Origin: an uncultured Lachnospiraceae bacterium
GTDB taxonomy: Bacteria > Bacillota > Clostridia > Lachnospirales > Lachnospiraceae
Direction: 5' to 3'
Length of the DNA stretch: 64,000 bases
Assembly: GCA_947630295.1 (NCBI GenBank)
Contig: CANRGZ010000001.1
Location: 1 to 64,000, forward strand
Shown here: piece after piece, positions 25,779-35,174 of the stretch
How positions within the stretch are numbered: the stretch's first letter is position 1
Layout: every line of letters starts with the position of its first letter
The notes under the pieces: generated by a model
Databases searched by the model: none
Seen by the model: only the letters and a program-made list of their open reading frames with translations
What the model was told of the DNA's origin: nothing
Made by a program: the position numbers and the translations under genes

Positions 25779-27503
25779 ATGCAGAGAAAGAAGGCTTACA
25801 ACAGAAAAAAGTTTTTCTTTGTGGCGGCGGCCGTTGCTTTGATTCTGACGGCACTGGCAGCACGGCTGGTGTATCTGATGGTATTCTGTTCGGAGTATTA
25901 CGGCGTGCAGGCAAAGGATCTGCACCAGCGGGAGCGCAGCATCAAAGCGGCCCGCGGGGAGATCACCGACAGGAACGGAACGGTACTGGCTACCAACAAA
26001 ACCGTCTGTACGGTTTCGGTGATCCACAGTCAGATCAAAGCGCCGGATGAAGTGACGAAGCAGCTGTCACAGATTCTGGAAATGGATCCGGAAGAAGTCC
26101 GCAAAAAGGTAGAAAAGGTTTCCTCTATGGAAATCATTAAAAAAAATATAGACAAGGCGACCGGAGATGAAATCCGGCAGCTTTCCCTGGACGGCGTCAA
26201 GGTGGACGAGGATTTTAAGCGATATTACCCTTACGGGGAACTGGCTTCCAAGGTCATTGGGTTTACCGGTGCGGACAATCAGGGAATCATCGGACTGGAA
26301 GTCAAATATGACGATGTGCTGAAGGGCAGCGACGGGAAGATTCTGACGCTGACCGATGCCAGAGGCATAGAGATTGAAGACGCGGCGGAAGAACGGGTGG
26401 AGGCGGTTGCCGGAAAGACGCTGCGCTTAAGTATAGACCTGAATATACAGCAGTTTATACAGCAGGAAGCTTACCGGACCATGGAGGAAAAAGGCGCCGG
26501 ATACGTTTCGATTCTGGTAATGAACCCGCAGAATGGCGAGATACTCGGCATGTCCAACGTACCGGAATTTGATCTGAACGATCCCTTTACCTTAACGGCG
26601 GCAGAGGGACTTTCCGAAGAAGAAAAACAGGATGCTCTGAACCAAATGTGGAGAAACCAATGTATCAACGATACCTATGAACCCGGCTCCACATTTAAGA
26701 TCATCACCATGGCGGCCGGCCTTTCGGAAGGCGTGGTAACGCCGGAGGACCGGTTTTACTGTCCCGGATATAAAATTGTGGAAGACCGGCGGATCCGCTG
26801 CCACCAGACCAGAGGGCATGGCGCGGAAAGCTTTGTGGAAGGCGCAATGAATTCCTGCAATCCGGTATTTATCGAAGTGGGTCTGCGTCTGGGCGCGGAC
26901 CGGTATTACAAGTATTTCAAACAGTTTGGCCTTCTGGAAAAAACCGGTATTGATCTGCCCGGAGAAGCCGGCACCATCATGCACAAGCAGGAGAATATCG
27001 GTGAGGTAGAGTTAGCAACTATTGCCTTCGGGCAATCTTTTCAAATAACTCCTATACAGCTGGCAACAACGGTTTCCTCTATTATCAATGGAGGAAACCG
27101 CGTGGTGCCACACTTCGCGGTCTCCGCGAAGGACAGCCGGGGAAAGGTTTCCGCGTTCCCGTTTACGTCAAAAGAAATCGGGATCAGCAAGGACGTCAGT
27201 GAAACCGTAAAGGGTATTCTGCGTCAGGTGGTTGCGGAAGGAACCGGGAAAAACGCGAAAGTGGAAGGCTTTTCCATTGGCGGGAAAACCGCCACGTCAC
27301 AGACGCTTCCCCGCAGCGCAAACAAGTACATTGCTTCGTTTCTCGGATTTGCGCCGGCGGAAGATCCCCAGGTACTCGTGCTGGTTATAATCAATGATCC
27401 GCAGGGCATATATTATGGAGGAACCATTGCGGCGCCTGTGGCAAACCGGATTTTTGAGAATATTTTACCATATTTGAATATCGGCAGAGAAACTGCCGGG
27501 TGA
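25779..27503 (+). CDS. spoVD: Class B penicillin-binding protein, SpoVD-like
   Basis: This 574-residue second class B PBP has one N-terminal helix (about 11-33), an ARGEITDRNGTVLAT dimerisation motif and a transpeptidase domain with STFK, SCN and KTAT in place of the usual KTGT. In Bacillus, spoVD follows pbpB and builds spore cortex; the order here is the same. No PASTA domain is seen. The 68-nt gap before it holds a weak GCATATACAT that resembles a SigE -10, but I could not find a convincing -35. Confidence 0.85.
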   Translation: MQRKKAYNRKKFFFVAAAVALILTALAARLVYLMVFCSEYYGVQAKDLHQRERSIKAARGEITDRNGTVLATNKTVCTVSVIHSQIKAPDEVTKQLSQILEMDPEEVRKKVEKVSSMEIIKKNIDKATGDEIRQLSLDGVKVDEDFKRYYPYGELASKVIGFTGADNQGIIGLEVKYDDVLKGSDGKILTLTDARGIEIEDAAEERVEAVAGKTLRLSIDLNIQQFIQQEAYRTMEEKGAGYVSILVMNPQNGEILGMSNVPEFDLNDPFTLTAAEGLSEEEKQDALNQMWRNQCINDTYEPGSTFKIITMAAGLSEGVVTPEDRFYCPGYKIVEDRRIRCHQTRGHGAESFVEGAMNSCNPVFIEVGLRLGADRYYKYFKQFGLLEKTGIDLPGEAGTIMHKQENIGEVELATIAFGQSFQITPIQLATTVSSIINGGNRVVPHFAVSAKDSRGKVSAFPFTSKEIGISKDVSETVKGILRQVVAEGTGKNAKVEGFSIGGKTATSQTLPRSANKYIASFLGFAPAEDPQVLVLVIINDPQGIYYGGTIAAPVANRIFENILPYLNIGRETAG

Positions 27504-27522
27504 GGATTCAAAAGGAGAAAGC

Positions 27523-28497
27523 ATGCATTATACAACCCCGATTCTGATATCGTTTGCAGTGAGTGTAGTTCTGAGTCCCTTTGTCATTTCCGCATTAAGG
27601 CGCATGAAATGCTCCCAGACGGAGCGGGAGGAGCTCAAAGAACATCTGAAAAAGCAGGGGACTCCCACGATGGGCGGACTGGTCATCATCGCCGGGATTA
27701 TTGTCACCTGTCTGTGGTACGGAATCCGGGAGAAAAACAACGATATCTGGCCGATCCTGTTTATGACGGCAGGATTCGGGACCGTGGGATTTCTGGATGA
27801 TTTCCTGAAGGTTGTCCTGCGGAGAAAAGACGGACTGAAGGCCGGCCCCAAGATGATACTGGAGTTTCTGATTGCGGCCGTGTTTATTTATTATCATATA
27901 TTTATTGCAAAGGAAAGTACGGCGATGCTGATTCCTTTCGGCGGCGGAAAAACGCTGGACGTTGGGTTTTTAACGATTCCCATGATGCTGTTTGTGATTC
28001 TGGGCACGGTCAACGCGGTGAATTTTACAGACGGACTGGATGGGTTAAATTCCAGCATTACGCTTTTGGTCAGCGTATTTTTTGCGGTTGCGGCCCTGCT
28101 GCTGCGGCCGGATATCTATCCGGTGATCGGCGCGGTGATCGGCGCGCTGATGGGATTCCTGCTGTTTAACGTATATCCCGCCAAGGTTTTTATGGGGGAT
28201 ACGGGCTCGCTGGCGCTGGGCGGTTTTGTGGTATCCGTTGCGTATATGCTGCGGATGCCGCTGTTTATTCTGATCGTCGGGCTGGTTTACGTCTGTGAAA
28301 TCCTGTCGGTGATGATTCAGGTGCCATACTTCAAAATTACGCATGGAAAGCGGGTATTTCGAATGACGCCCATCCATCATCATTTTGAGCTGGGCGGCTT
28401 CACGGGAAAAGGCGAGCCCTGGTCGGAGACAAGGGTTGTGGCAGTCTTTTCCGTCGTTACCGCGGTCATGTGTCTGATTGCGTACATGGCAATGTAG
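27523..28497 (+). CDS. mraY: MraY, phospho-MurNAc-pentapeptide transferase
   Basis: This 324-residue polytopic enzyme forms lipid I on undecaprenyl phosphate. Signatures are KKQGTPTMGG, FLDDFLKV (catalytic Asp pair), NFTDGLDGLNS, FMGDTGSLALGG and MTPIHHHFELGG. It has about ten transmembrane segments. A good AAAGGAG lies before the ATG. Confidence 0.97.
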   Translation: MHYTTPILISFAVSVVLSPFVISALRRMKCSQTEREELKEHLKKQGTPTMGGLVIIAGIIVTCLWYGIREKNNDIWPILFMTAGFGTVGFLDDFLKVVLRRKDGLKAGPKMILEFLIAAVFIYYHIFIAKESTAMLIPFGGGKTLDVGFLTIPMMLFVILGTVNAVNFTDGLDGLNSSITLLVSVFFAVAALLLRPDIYPVIGAVIGALMGFLLFNVYPAKVFMGDTGSLALGGFVVSVAYMLRMPLFILIVGLVYVCEILSVMIQVPYFKITHGKRVFRMTPIHHHFELGGFTGKGEPWSETRVVAVFSVVTAVMCLIAYMAM

Positions 28498-28542
28498 CAA
28501 AAGAGAATAGAATGGTTTGTTTGTACGGAGAGGGAAAACCGG

Positions 28543-29919
28543 ATGCAGATAGAAGGAAAAACAGTTTTGGTGGCAGGTACAGGCGTCAGCGGTCTGGCTG
28601 CGGCGCGATTATTAAATGAAAATCATATTCAGACAATTCTGTACGACAGCAACGCGAACAAAAGCAAAAGAGAAATTTACGCCAGTTTTGATGAAATCGG
28701 AGATATGCAGCTGATTTTCGGCGAGCTGGACGATGCGGTACTGGACTCTATTTCACTGGCGGTTTTGAGTCCCGGCATTCCGCTGGAGCAGCCCTTTGTG
28801 CAGAAAATCAGAGAACGGGGGATCCCGGTCTGGGGCGAAATCGAGCTGGCCTGGTATTTTGAAAAAGGCAGCGTGATCGCCATTACCGGAACCAACGGCA
28901 AAACCACAACTACGACGCTGGTGGGTGAGATCATGAAAGCCTGGCGAAAGAACGTGTTTGTGGTGGGCAATATCGGACTGCCCTATACCTCTCAGGCAGA
29001 CAAAACCGATGCGGACAGCATCACTGTGGCGGAAATCAGTTCGTTCCAGCTGGAAACCATCGATGCCTTCCGTCCGCACATCAGCGCGATTCTCAATATT
29101 ACGCCGGATCATCTCAACCGGCATCATACCTTTGAAAATTACTGCAGGGCAAAATTCGATATTACGAAAAATCAGGGAATATCGGATGTCTGCGTTTTAA
29201 ATTATGACAACGAAGAAACCCGGCTGTTCGGCGAGCGTCAAAAATCCGTACAGACGCTGTTTTTCAGCAGAAAACAAAGCCTGCAGCGGGGCATTTGTCT
29301 GGGACCGGATCATGACACCATCGTTTACCGGACCGCAAACAGCAGCCAGGGGATCGTCAAGGTTTCCTCTATTCAGCTGATGGGAAAGCACAATGTGGAA
29401 AATGTCATGGCGGCCGTGGGCATTGCCGTCAGTATGCAGGTGCCGGTGGAAATCATCCGCCGGGTGGTCTGCGACTTTACGGCAGTGGAACACCGTATCG
29501 AATACGTATGCGAAAAGAATAATGTGAAATATTATAATGATTCGAAAGGAACCAATCCGGACGCGGCCATTAAGGCCATCGAGGCTATGGTCAGACCCAC
29601 TGTGCTGATAGCCGGCGGATACGACAAAAAATCCGAATATGACGAATGGATCGCCGCCTGCACCGGAAAGGTCAAGGCGCTGGTTTTGATCGGCGCCACC
29701 GCAAAAGCTATTGAAGCGGCGGCCAGACGGCATCACATCGAGGACGTGACCATCGTGGAAACGCTGGAAGAAGCGGTAGCCCTTTCGGCAAAAAAAGCCG
29801 CGCCGAAGGATGCGGTCTTGCTGTCCCCGGCCTGTGCCAGCTGGGATATGTTCACGAGCTACGAGGAAAGAGGAAAGCTGTTTAAGGCATATGTACATAA
29901 GCTGCCGGACGGGGTCTAA
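28543..29919 (+). CDS. murD: MurD, UDP-MurNAc-L-alanine:D-glutamate ligase
   Basis: This 458-residue cytoplasmic Mur ligase has an N-terminal Rossmann domain (VLVAGTGVSGLAAAR), the ATP site ITGTNGKTTTTTL, NITPDHLNRH and the C-terminal NDSKGTNPDAAIKAI with LLSPACASWD. It adds D-Glu in lipid precursor synthesis. It lies 45 nt after mraY and 22 nt before ftsW. Confidence 0.96.
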   Translation: MQIEGKTVLVAGTGVSGLAAARLLNENHIQTILYDSNANKSKREIYASFDEIGDMQLIFGELDDAVLDSISLAVLSPGIPLEQPFVQKIRERGIPVWGEIELAWYFEKGSVIAITGTNGKTTTTTLVGEIMKAWRKNVFVVGNIGLPYTSQADKTDADSITVAEISSFQLETIDAFRPHISAILNITPDHLNRHHTFENYCRAKFDITKNQGISDVCVLNYDNEETRLFGERQKSVQTLFFSRKQSLQRGICLGPDHDTIVYRTANSSQGIVKVSSIQLMGKHNVENVMAAVGIAVSMQVPVEIIRRVVCDFTAVEHRIEYVCEKNNVKYYNDSKGTNPDAAIKAIEAMVRPTVLIAGGYDKKSEYDEWIAACTGKVKALVLIGATAKAIEAAARRHHIEDVTIVETLEEAVALSAKKAAPKDAVLLSPACASWDMFTSYEERGKLFKAYVHKLPDGV

Positions 29920-29941
29920 AATAATCACGGAGTAAACCCGG

Positions 29942-31054
29942 GTGAAGCAAATAAAAGATTCGCTTCCTGCGCCCGATAAAAAGACAGATGTATGGCTGCT
30001 GGCAGCGGTGCTGATACTGGTTGCTTTCGGTCTGGTCATGATCTACAGCACCTCGGCATACAATGCGGCACTGCATTTCGATGACAAAACATATTATCTG
30101 AAAAAACAGTTTTTTGCCACGTCGCTGGGCCTGCTGGTGATGTATATCATGAGCAGAGTTCCCTGCCGGTTCTGGAGAAAATATGCGTTAGCGGCGTATG
30201 TGGCCGCCAATCTGCTGTCCATTGCGGTGCTTTTTTTCGGCACAACGGTCAACGGTTCAAAACGATGGCTGGCACTGGGGCCTTTGTCCTTTCAGCCGTC
30301 GGAATTTGCAAAACTGGCAGTGATTGTTTTTCTGGCCCATCTTATCAGCAGCAGAGAAAACCGGAAAAATCAGCTGCGTTTTTTAATATCCTGCTTTGTA
30401 CTGATCCTTCCGATCGTAGGACTGGTGGGTTCCAATAACTTAAGCACCGCGATCATTATTTTGGGGATTGCGGTGGTTATGATTTTTATTGCGTATCCCA
30501 AAAGTCTGCCGTTTCTCTGGGTCGCATTGGCCGGTATTGTGATGATGGCGGTATTTTTGAGCCTGGAATCCTACCGTATGGAGCGGCTGCTGATCTGGAA
30601 AAATCCGGAGATGTATGAAAAAGGATACCAGACGCTGCAGGGCTTGTTTGCCATCGGTTCGGGCGGCCTGTTTGGAAAAGGTCTGGGACAGAGCCTGCAG
30701 AAGCTGGGCTTTGTGCCGGAAGCGCAGAATGATATGGTGTTTTCCATTGTCTGCGAAGAACTGGGTCTTGTGGGCGCGCTGCTGGTGTTAGGCGTATTTG
30801 CCGTCATGCTCCGGCGATTTTACGTTATCGCAAAAAACAGCCGGGATCAGTATGCGTTTCTGATCTGCAGCGGCGTGTTCGCGCATATTGCAATTCAGAT
30901 CATTTTAAACGTTGCAGTCGTCACCAATTCGATTCCCAATACGGGAATTACCTTTCCGTTTGTCAGCTACGGGGGAACCTCCGTGGTATTTCTGCTGGCG
31001 GAAATGGGTCTGGTGCTGAATATATCAAAGGAAGGGCATTCCTTAAATGCCTGA
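29942..31054 (+). CDS. ftsW: FtsW/SpoVE-type SEDS peptidoglycan glycosyltransferase
   Basis: This 370-residue polytopic SEDS protein starts at GTG 29942. It has NGSKRWLALGPLSFQPSEFAK, SNNLSTAIIILG and NTGITFPFVSYGG, with the catalytic-type Asp region. It polymerises septal glycan with the class B PBP. Since both ftsI and spoVD are present, it could serve as FtsW, SpoVE or both. The family is clear; the FtsW versus SpoVE role is by position. Confidence 0.93.
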   Translation: MKQIKDSLPAPDKKTDVWLLAAVLILVAFGLVMIYSTSAYNAALHFDDKTYYLKKQFFATSLGLLVMYIMSRVPCRFWRKYALAAYVAANLLSIAVLFFGTTVNGSKRWLALGPLSFQPSEFAKLAVIVFLAHLISSRENRKNQLRFLISCFVLILPIVGLVGSNNLSTAIIILGIAVVMIFIAYPKSLPFLWVALAGIVMMAVFLSLESYRMERLLIWKNPEMYEKGYQTLQGLFAIGSGGLFGKGLGQSLQKLGFVPEAQNDMVFSIVCEELGLVGALLVLGVFAVMLRRFYVIAKNSRDQYAFLICSGVFAHIAIQIILNVAVVTNSIPNTGITFPFVSYGGTSVVFLLAEMGLVLNISKEGHSLNA

Positions 31055-31131
31055 AGGGACAGACACGAAAGAAAAGCATGCCGAATAAGATAGAAACATA
31101 GATGTGGTTTCTTTTGAAGGAGAAGCATGCT

Positions 31132-32406
31132 TTGAAAATATTGAAGGTGACCGGCGGGAACACGCTTTCAGGCGGGATTGAGATACAGGGATCCAAAAAC
31201 GCGGTGCTTCCCGTGCTGGCAGCGTCGCTTCTTACAGAGGAAAAGGTACGGATTTATCACTGCCCGCGGATATCGGATGTTGCGGATATGCTTTCGATCC
31301 TGGAATACGTGGGCTGCAAATGTGTCTGGCATAAAGATTGTCTGGAATTACAGGCGGCGTGTCTGAACAATGAAGCCATTTGCGGTGCGCTGACCAGGAA
31401 TCTGCGGGCGTCCATTCTGTTTCTGGGGGCATTACTTGCCAGAAAGCAGGAAGTAAAGCTTGCCTATCCGGGCGGGTGTAAGATCGGGGCACGCCCCATC
31501 GATATCCATCTGGACGCGCTTGCGCGCCTGGGCGTTGCGCTGTCGGATGAAAACGGAGAGATCTGCGCGAAGGGAAAACTGCACCCGGGGCACGTGAATC
31601 TCAAGTTTCCCAGTGTGGGCGCGACGGAAAATCTGCTGCTGGCGGCAGCACTGAGTGAAGGAACGGTCCATATTTCCGACGCCGCCAGAGAACCGGAGAT
31701 CGTGGCGCTGTGTGAATTTCTGACCCTGATGGGCGCGGAGATTACAGGGGCGGGAAGCCGGGAAATCGAGATTCACGGGAAAAAGAGACTGCATGGAGCA
31801 GAATATACCATTCCGGCAGATCGGATCGTGGCAGGGACCTACGCGCTGGCAGCGCTGGCCTGCGGCGGAAACCTGCAGCTGCATGGGTCGGCGGCGCCGG
31901 ATCTGGCAGGACAGTATCCGGTGATTGCAAAAGCAGGGGCCCACATGTTTTTCCGGAGAAATACATGGCATGTGGAAGCCTCCGGGTATCCAAAGTCTGT
32001 AGGATCCATCCGGACGGGCCCGTTTCCATCGTTTCCCACGGATATGCAGTCGCCGATGCTGGCGGCGATGCTCCGCTCGGAAGGCTGTACAAGTATTGCG
32101 GACACGATTTACCCGGAGCGTTTCGGCATTGTGGGAGAACTTCGAAAAATGGGCGCAGATGTTTCCCGGGAAGGTACGGTGGTACGTATCTGCGGGACAA
32201 AACAGCTGCATGCCGCCGCGCTTTGCGCCGGTGAACTGCGGGGCGCTGCAGGGCTCGTTATTGCGGGACTGCAGTCCGAGGGGGAAACCGTGATTTCCGG
32301 GGTTCCCTATATTGAACGGGGGTATGAGGATATCTGCAGAGACCTGCAGCAGGTCGGTGCGGATATCAGAATGGAAGAAACAGGAGTGTTCCTGTCGAAA
32401 GCGTGA
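31132..32406 (+). CDS. murA: MurA, UDP-GlcNAc 1-carboxyvinyltransferase
   Basis: This 424-residue EPSP-synthase-fold enzyme has IQGSKNAVLPVLAA and PGGCKIGARPIDIH; the latter holds the catalytic Cys modified by fosfomycin. It performs the first committed step of peptidoglycan synthesis. I prefer TTG 31132 (MKILKVTGGN) because GGAG lies 10 nt before it; an in-frame ATG at 31102 lacks a site. The 77-nt gap from ftsW shows no clear promoter. Confidence 0.94.
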   Translation: MKILKVTGGNTLSGGIEIQGSKNAVLPVLAASLLTEEKVRIYHCPRISDVADMLSILEYVGCKCVWHKDCLELQAACLNNEAICGALTRNLRASILFLGALLARKQEVKLAYPGGCKIGARPIDIHLDALARLGVALSDENGEICAKGKLHPGHVNLKFPSVGATENLLLAAALSEGTVHISDAAREPEIVALCEFLTLMGAEITGAGSREIEIHGKKRLHGAEYTIPADRIVAGTYALAALACGGNLQLHGSAAPDLAGQYPVIAKAGAHMFFRRNTWHVEASGYPKSVGSIRTGPFPSFPTDMQSPMLAAMLRSEGCTSIADTIYPERFGIVGELRKMGADVSREGTVVRICGTKQLHAAALCAGELRGAAGLVIAGLQSEGETVISGVPYIERGYEDICRDLQQVGADIRMEETGVFLSKA

Positions 32407-33179
32407 GAAAATTGGCAAATCGGGCAGACAGACAAATTGCATATAAGAAATTTGCCAGAAAACGGCGGAGGATCCGCCTTTTCAGAGGCGTTTCCATTAC
32501 CCTTGCCGTCCTTGCGGCCGCAGCGCTGGTTGTCTGGCTGTGTCAGGCAAGGAAGATCACGGTCAGCGGCAACGCATCCTGTCCGGCCGATATGATACAG
32601 TCCGATATCATCCGCAATACCGCGGAGAAAAATACGCTGTACCAGCGGGTGCTGGGGCTGCTGAAAAAACGTCCGAAGCTTCCCTATCTGGATGATTACG
32701 AGATCGAGTACAGCGGTATCAACCGGATGAATATCCGGGTATATGAAAAACAGCCGGTGGCATACGTTATGATCGAGCAAAGCTGCGTGCTGTTTTCGAG
32801 AGACGGCGTGGTGCTGAAAATCACCAGTGAACCGCCGGCGGATCTTCCGCGGATCGAAGGACTGGAACTGGATACCATTATCCTGTACCAAAGTCTGCAG
32901 GCGAAGGATGCCGGCGTGTTTAAGACGGTCAAAAGTCTGGTGGAGATCATTAAGAAAAATGATCTGAAACCAGACCGGATCCTGATGAATCAGGACAATG
33001 CGATCGAACTTTATTTTGCAGGCGTGCAGGTGCTGCTGGGAACGGATAAGGCATTAGAGGATAAAATGGCGAAGCTGATTGCGATCCTGCCGAGCCTGGA
33101 AGGCAGAAACGGAACGCTGTATATGCAGAACGTGGATGAAAACACGGATGAAGTATCATTTATCAAGGCAAAGCCTTAA
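32403..33179 (+). CDS. ftsQ: FtsQ/DivIB division protein
   Basis: This 258-residue bitopic protein has a basic cytoplasmic N-terminus, one transmembrane helix (about 30-50), a POTRA-like domain starting KITVSGNASCPADMI and a beta domain. The GTG start overlaps the murA stop (GTGA). With FtsL and DivIC it forms the division regulatory subcomplex. It is the last gene before the ftsZ promoter; murG, murB and ftsA are not in this cluster. Confidence 0.88.
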   Translation: MRKLANRADRQIAYKKFARKRRRIRLFRGVSITLAVLAAAALVVWLCQARKITVSGNASCPADMIQSDIIRNTAEKNTLYQRVLGLLKKRPKLPYLDDYEIEYSGINRMNIRVYEKQPVAYVMIEQSCVLFSRDGVVLKITSEPPADLPRIEGLELDTIILYQSLQAKDAGVFKTVKSLVEIIKKNDLKPDRILMNQDNAIELYFAGVQVLLGTDKALEDKMAKLIAILPSLEGRNGTLYMQNVDENTDEVSFIKAKP

Positions 33180-33208
33180 AACAAGCGAAAAACTCGCTCT
33201 ATTATGAC

Positions 33209-33237
33209 TTGACAGGCTGAAACGGATAGTTTATCAT
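33209..33237 (+). promoter_or_regulatory. SigA-type promoter of ftsZ
   Basis: A perfect TTGACA (33209-33214), 17-nt spacer and TATCAT (33232-33237) lie 82 nt before the ftsZ start. The leader contains a small hairpin ATAGG/CCTAT (about 33266-33282). This makes ftsZ a separately transcribed unit. Confidence 0.8.
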
Positions 33238-33318
33238 AGAACTAATTATAGATAATCAGGTGAACTATAGGGTTTTTGCCTATCAGCGAGTTAGAATAAC
33301 ATAAAGGAGGAAAGACTC

Positions 33319-34515
33319 TTGTTGGAGATTATGACAGACGAAAGCGGCAATATAAACGCCGCGAAAATTATTGTAATTGGTGTTGGCGGCGCCGGCAATA
33401 ACGCAGTAAACAGAATGATCGAAGAAAGCACCGGCGGCGTTGAATTTATTGGAATAAATACGGATTTACAGGCCCTTCGGCTCTGTAAGGCTCCGAAGAC
33501 GATACAGATTGGCGAAAAGATCACCAAGGGCCTTGGCGCAGGCGCAAAACCGGAAGTCGGTCAGCAGGCGGCAATGGAAAGCCAGGAAGAGATCACGAAA
33601 GAAATCGAAGGCGCAGACATGGTGTTTGTTACCTGCGGTATGGGCGGCGGCACCGGTACCGGCGCGGCACCCATTGTTGCAAAGCTGGCAAAGGATATGG
33701 GTATCTTAACCGTAGGCGTTGTGACAAAGCCGTTTCGTTTTGAAGCAAAGCGCCGTATGGAAAATGCCATTGCGGGCATTGATAATCTGAAAGAAAATGT
33801 AGACACACTGATCGTCATTCCCAACGATAAGCTGCTGGAGATCGTAGACAGAAGAACTACCATTCCGGAAGCCCTGAAGAAAGCGGATGAGGTGCTGCAG
33901 CAGGCTGTGAAGGGTATCACGGATCTGATCAATGTACCGGCACTGATCAATCTGGACTTTGCAGATATCCAGACGGTTATGACAGACAAAGGCATCGCGC
34001 ATATCGGTATCGGTTACGGCAGCGGCGACGACAAAGCCACAGACGCTGTCAAACAGGCGGTTTCCAGTCCGCTGCTTGAGACCACCATTGAGGGCGCCAG
34101 CCATGTGATTATCAATATTTACGGCGATATCTCCCTGATGGATGCCAATGACGCGGCATGTTATGTACAGGAACTGGCAGGCGACGAGGCCAATATCATC
34201 TTCGGCGCCATGTATGATGCGGAGGCCACAGATGAAGCGACGGTTACGGTGATCGCCACAGGCATTGAAGATGTTTCCATTCGTGCCCCGAAGACCAATC
34301 CGGGATTTACGGGATTTACCGCACCGCTGAAAACCGCGGCGTCTTCCGCAGCGAAGCCGGCGCAGGCACCGCAGAAACCCAGATATCAGGGCAATGCTTA
34401 TACGCCGGCCCGTGAAAAGCCGGAAAGCGTATCCGCACCCGTTTCCCATACCGGCACCAGTAAGGTAAGCGAGAAAAATATTCAAATACCGAAATTTTTA
34501 AACAATAAAAAGTAA
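33319..34515 (+). CDS. ftsZ: FtsZ, tubulin-like cell-division GTPase
   Basis: This 398-residue protein has [15 protein letters not shown], the GTP signature [10 protein letters not shown], and [11 protein letters not shown] at the T7 loop. The flexible linker (about 325-385) is followed by the C-terminal peptide [11 protein letters not shown] that binds partners. I chose TTG 33319 because AGGAGG lies 9 nt before it and MLEI matches the Bacillus FtsZ N-terminus. It builds the Z ring. It has its own promoter and terminator. Confidence 0.97.
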   Translation: MLEIMTDESGNINAAKIIVIGVGGAGNNAVNRMIEESTGGVEFIGINTDLQALRLCKAPKTIQIGEKITKGLGAGAKPEVGQQAAMESQEEITKEIEGADMVFVTCGMGGGTGTGAAPIVAKLAKDMGILTVGVVTKPFRFEAKRRMENAIAGIDNLKENVDTLIVIPNDKLLEIVDRRTTIPEALKKADEVLQQAVKGITDLINVPALINLDFADIQTVMTDKGIAHIGIGYGSGDDKATDAVKQAVSSPLLETTIEGASHVIINIYGDISLMDANDAACYVQELAGDEANIIFGAMYDAEATDEATVTVIATGIEDVSIRAPKTNPGFTGFTAPLKTAASSAAKPAQAPQKPRYQGNAYTPAREKPESVSAPVSHTGTSKVSEKNIQIPKFLNNKK

Positions 34516-34524
34516 TGGCAGTCC

Positions 34525-34563
34525 GATGAAAAAATGCTCCGCTTTTGCGGAGCATTTTTCATC
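34525..34563 (+). terminator. ftsZ terminator
   Basis: TGCTCCGC/GCGGAGCA with a TTTT loop, flanked by A and T tracts that extend the pairing to GATG/CATC, forms a strong intrinsic terminator. Confidence 0.9.
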
Positions 34564-34589
34564 ATGGAGGCGGTAAGCGCGGAGGAACT

Positions 34590-35153
34590 ATGCTGATTGT
34601 AGCAGGACTTGGAAATCCCGGTCATAAATATGCAAAGACAAGACATAATGTAGGATATGAGGTCATAGACGAACTGGCAAAGGTATTGGATATCCGCATG
34701 AAGGACCGCCGGTTTCGCGGACTGACCGGCAGCGGATATCTGGAAGGACAGAAGGTGCTTCTGCTCAAACCGGAAACCTTCATGAATTTAAGCGGCGACA
34801 GCATAGCGGAAGCCGTGCAGTATTATAAAGCGGATCCCGCGCAGGATCTGATCGTGATTTCGGACGATATCAATCTGCCACTGGGCGCTTTACGGCTCCG
34901 CAGAAAAGGCAGCGCCGGCGGGCACAACGGACTGAAGCATATCATCAGCCGGCTGGAAAGCGATGCGTTTTTGCGGGTCAGAGTCGGCGTGGGTGACAGA
35001 GCATCGGCAGAGGAAGACCTGGTTTCCCATGTGCTGGGACATTTTAACCGGGATGAAAAACGACAGATGGCCGAGGCGACGGCAAGGGCCGCGGAAGCGG
35101 TGCGCTGCATTGCAGCGGAAGGCATCGACCGGGCCATGAACAAATATAATTAA
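34590..35153 (+). CDS. pth: Peptidyl-tRNA hydrolase
   Basis: This 187-residue enzyme has VAGLGNPGHKYAKTRHNVGY (catalytic His in TRHNVG), LLKPETFMNLSG and RRKGSAGGHNGLKHI. It frees tRNA from dropped peptidyl-tRNA. ATG 34590 follows GGAGG. It precedes mfd by 21 nt, the conserved pth-mfd order of Firmicutes. Confidence 0.97.
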   Translation: MLIVAGLGNPGHKYAKTRHNVGYEVIDELAKVLDIRMKDRRFRGLTGSGYLEGQKVLLLKPETFMNLSGDSIAEAVQYYKADPAQDLIVISDDINLPLGALRLRRKGSAGGHNGLKHIISRLESDAFLRVRVGVGDRASAEEDLVSHVLGHFNRDEKRQMAEATARAAEAVRCIAAEGIDRAMNKYN

Positions 35154-35174
35154 TCAATCAATAAAGGAAAACAT

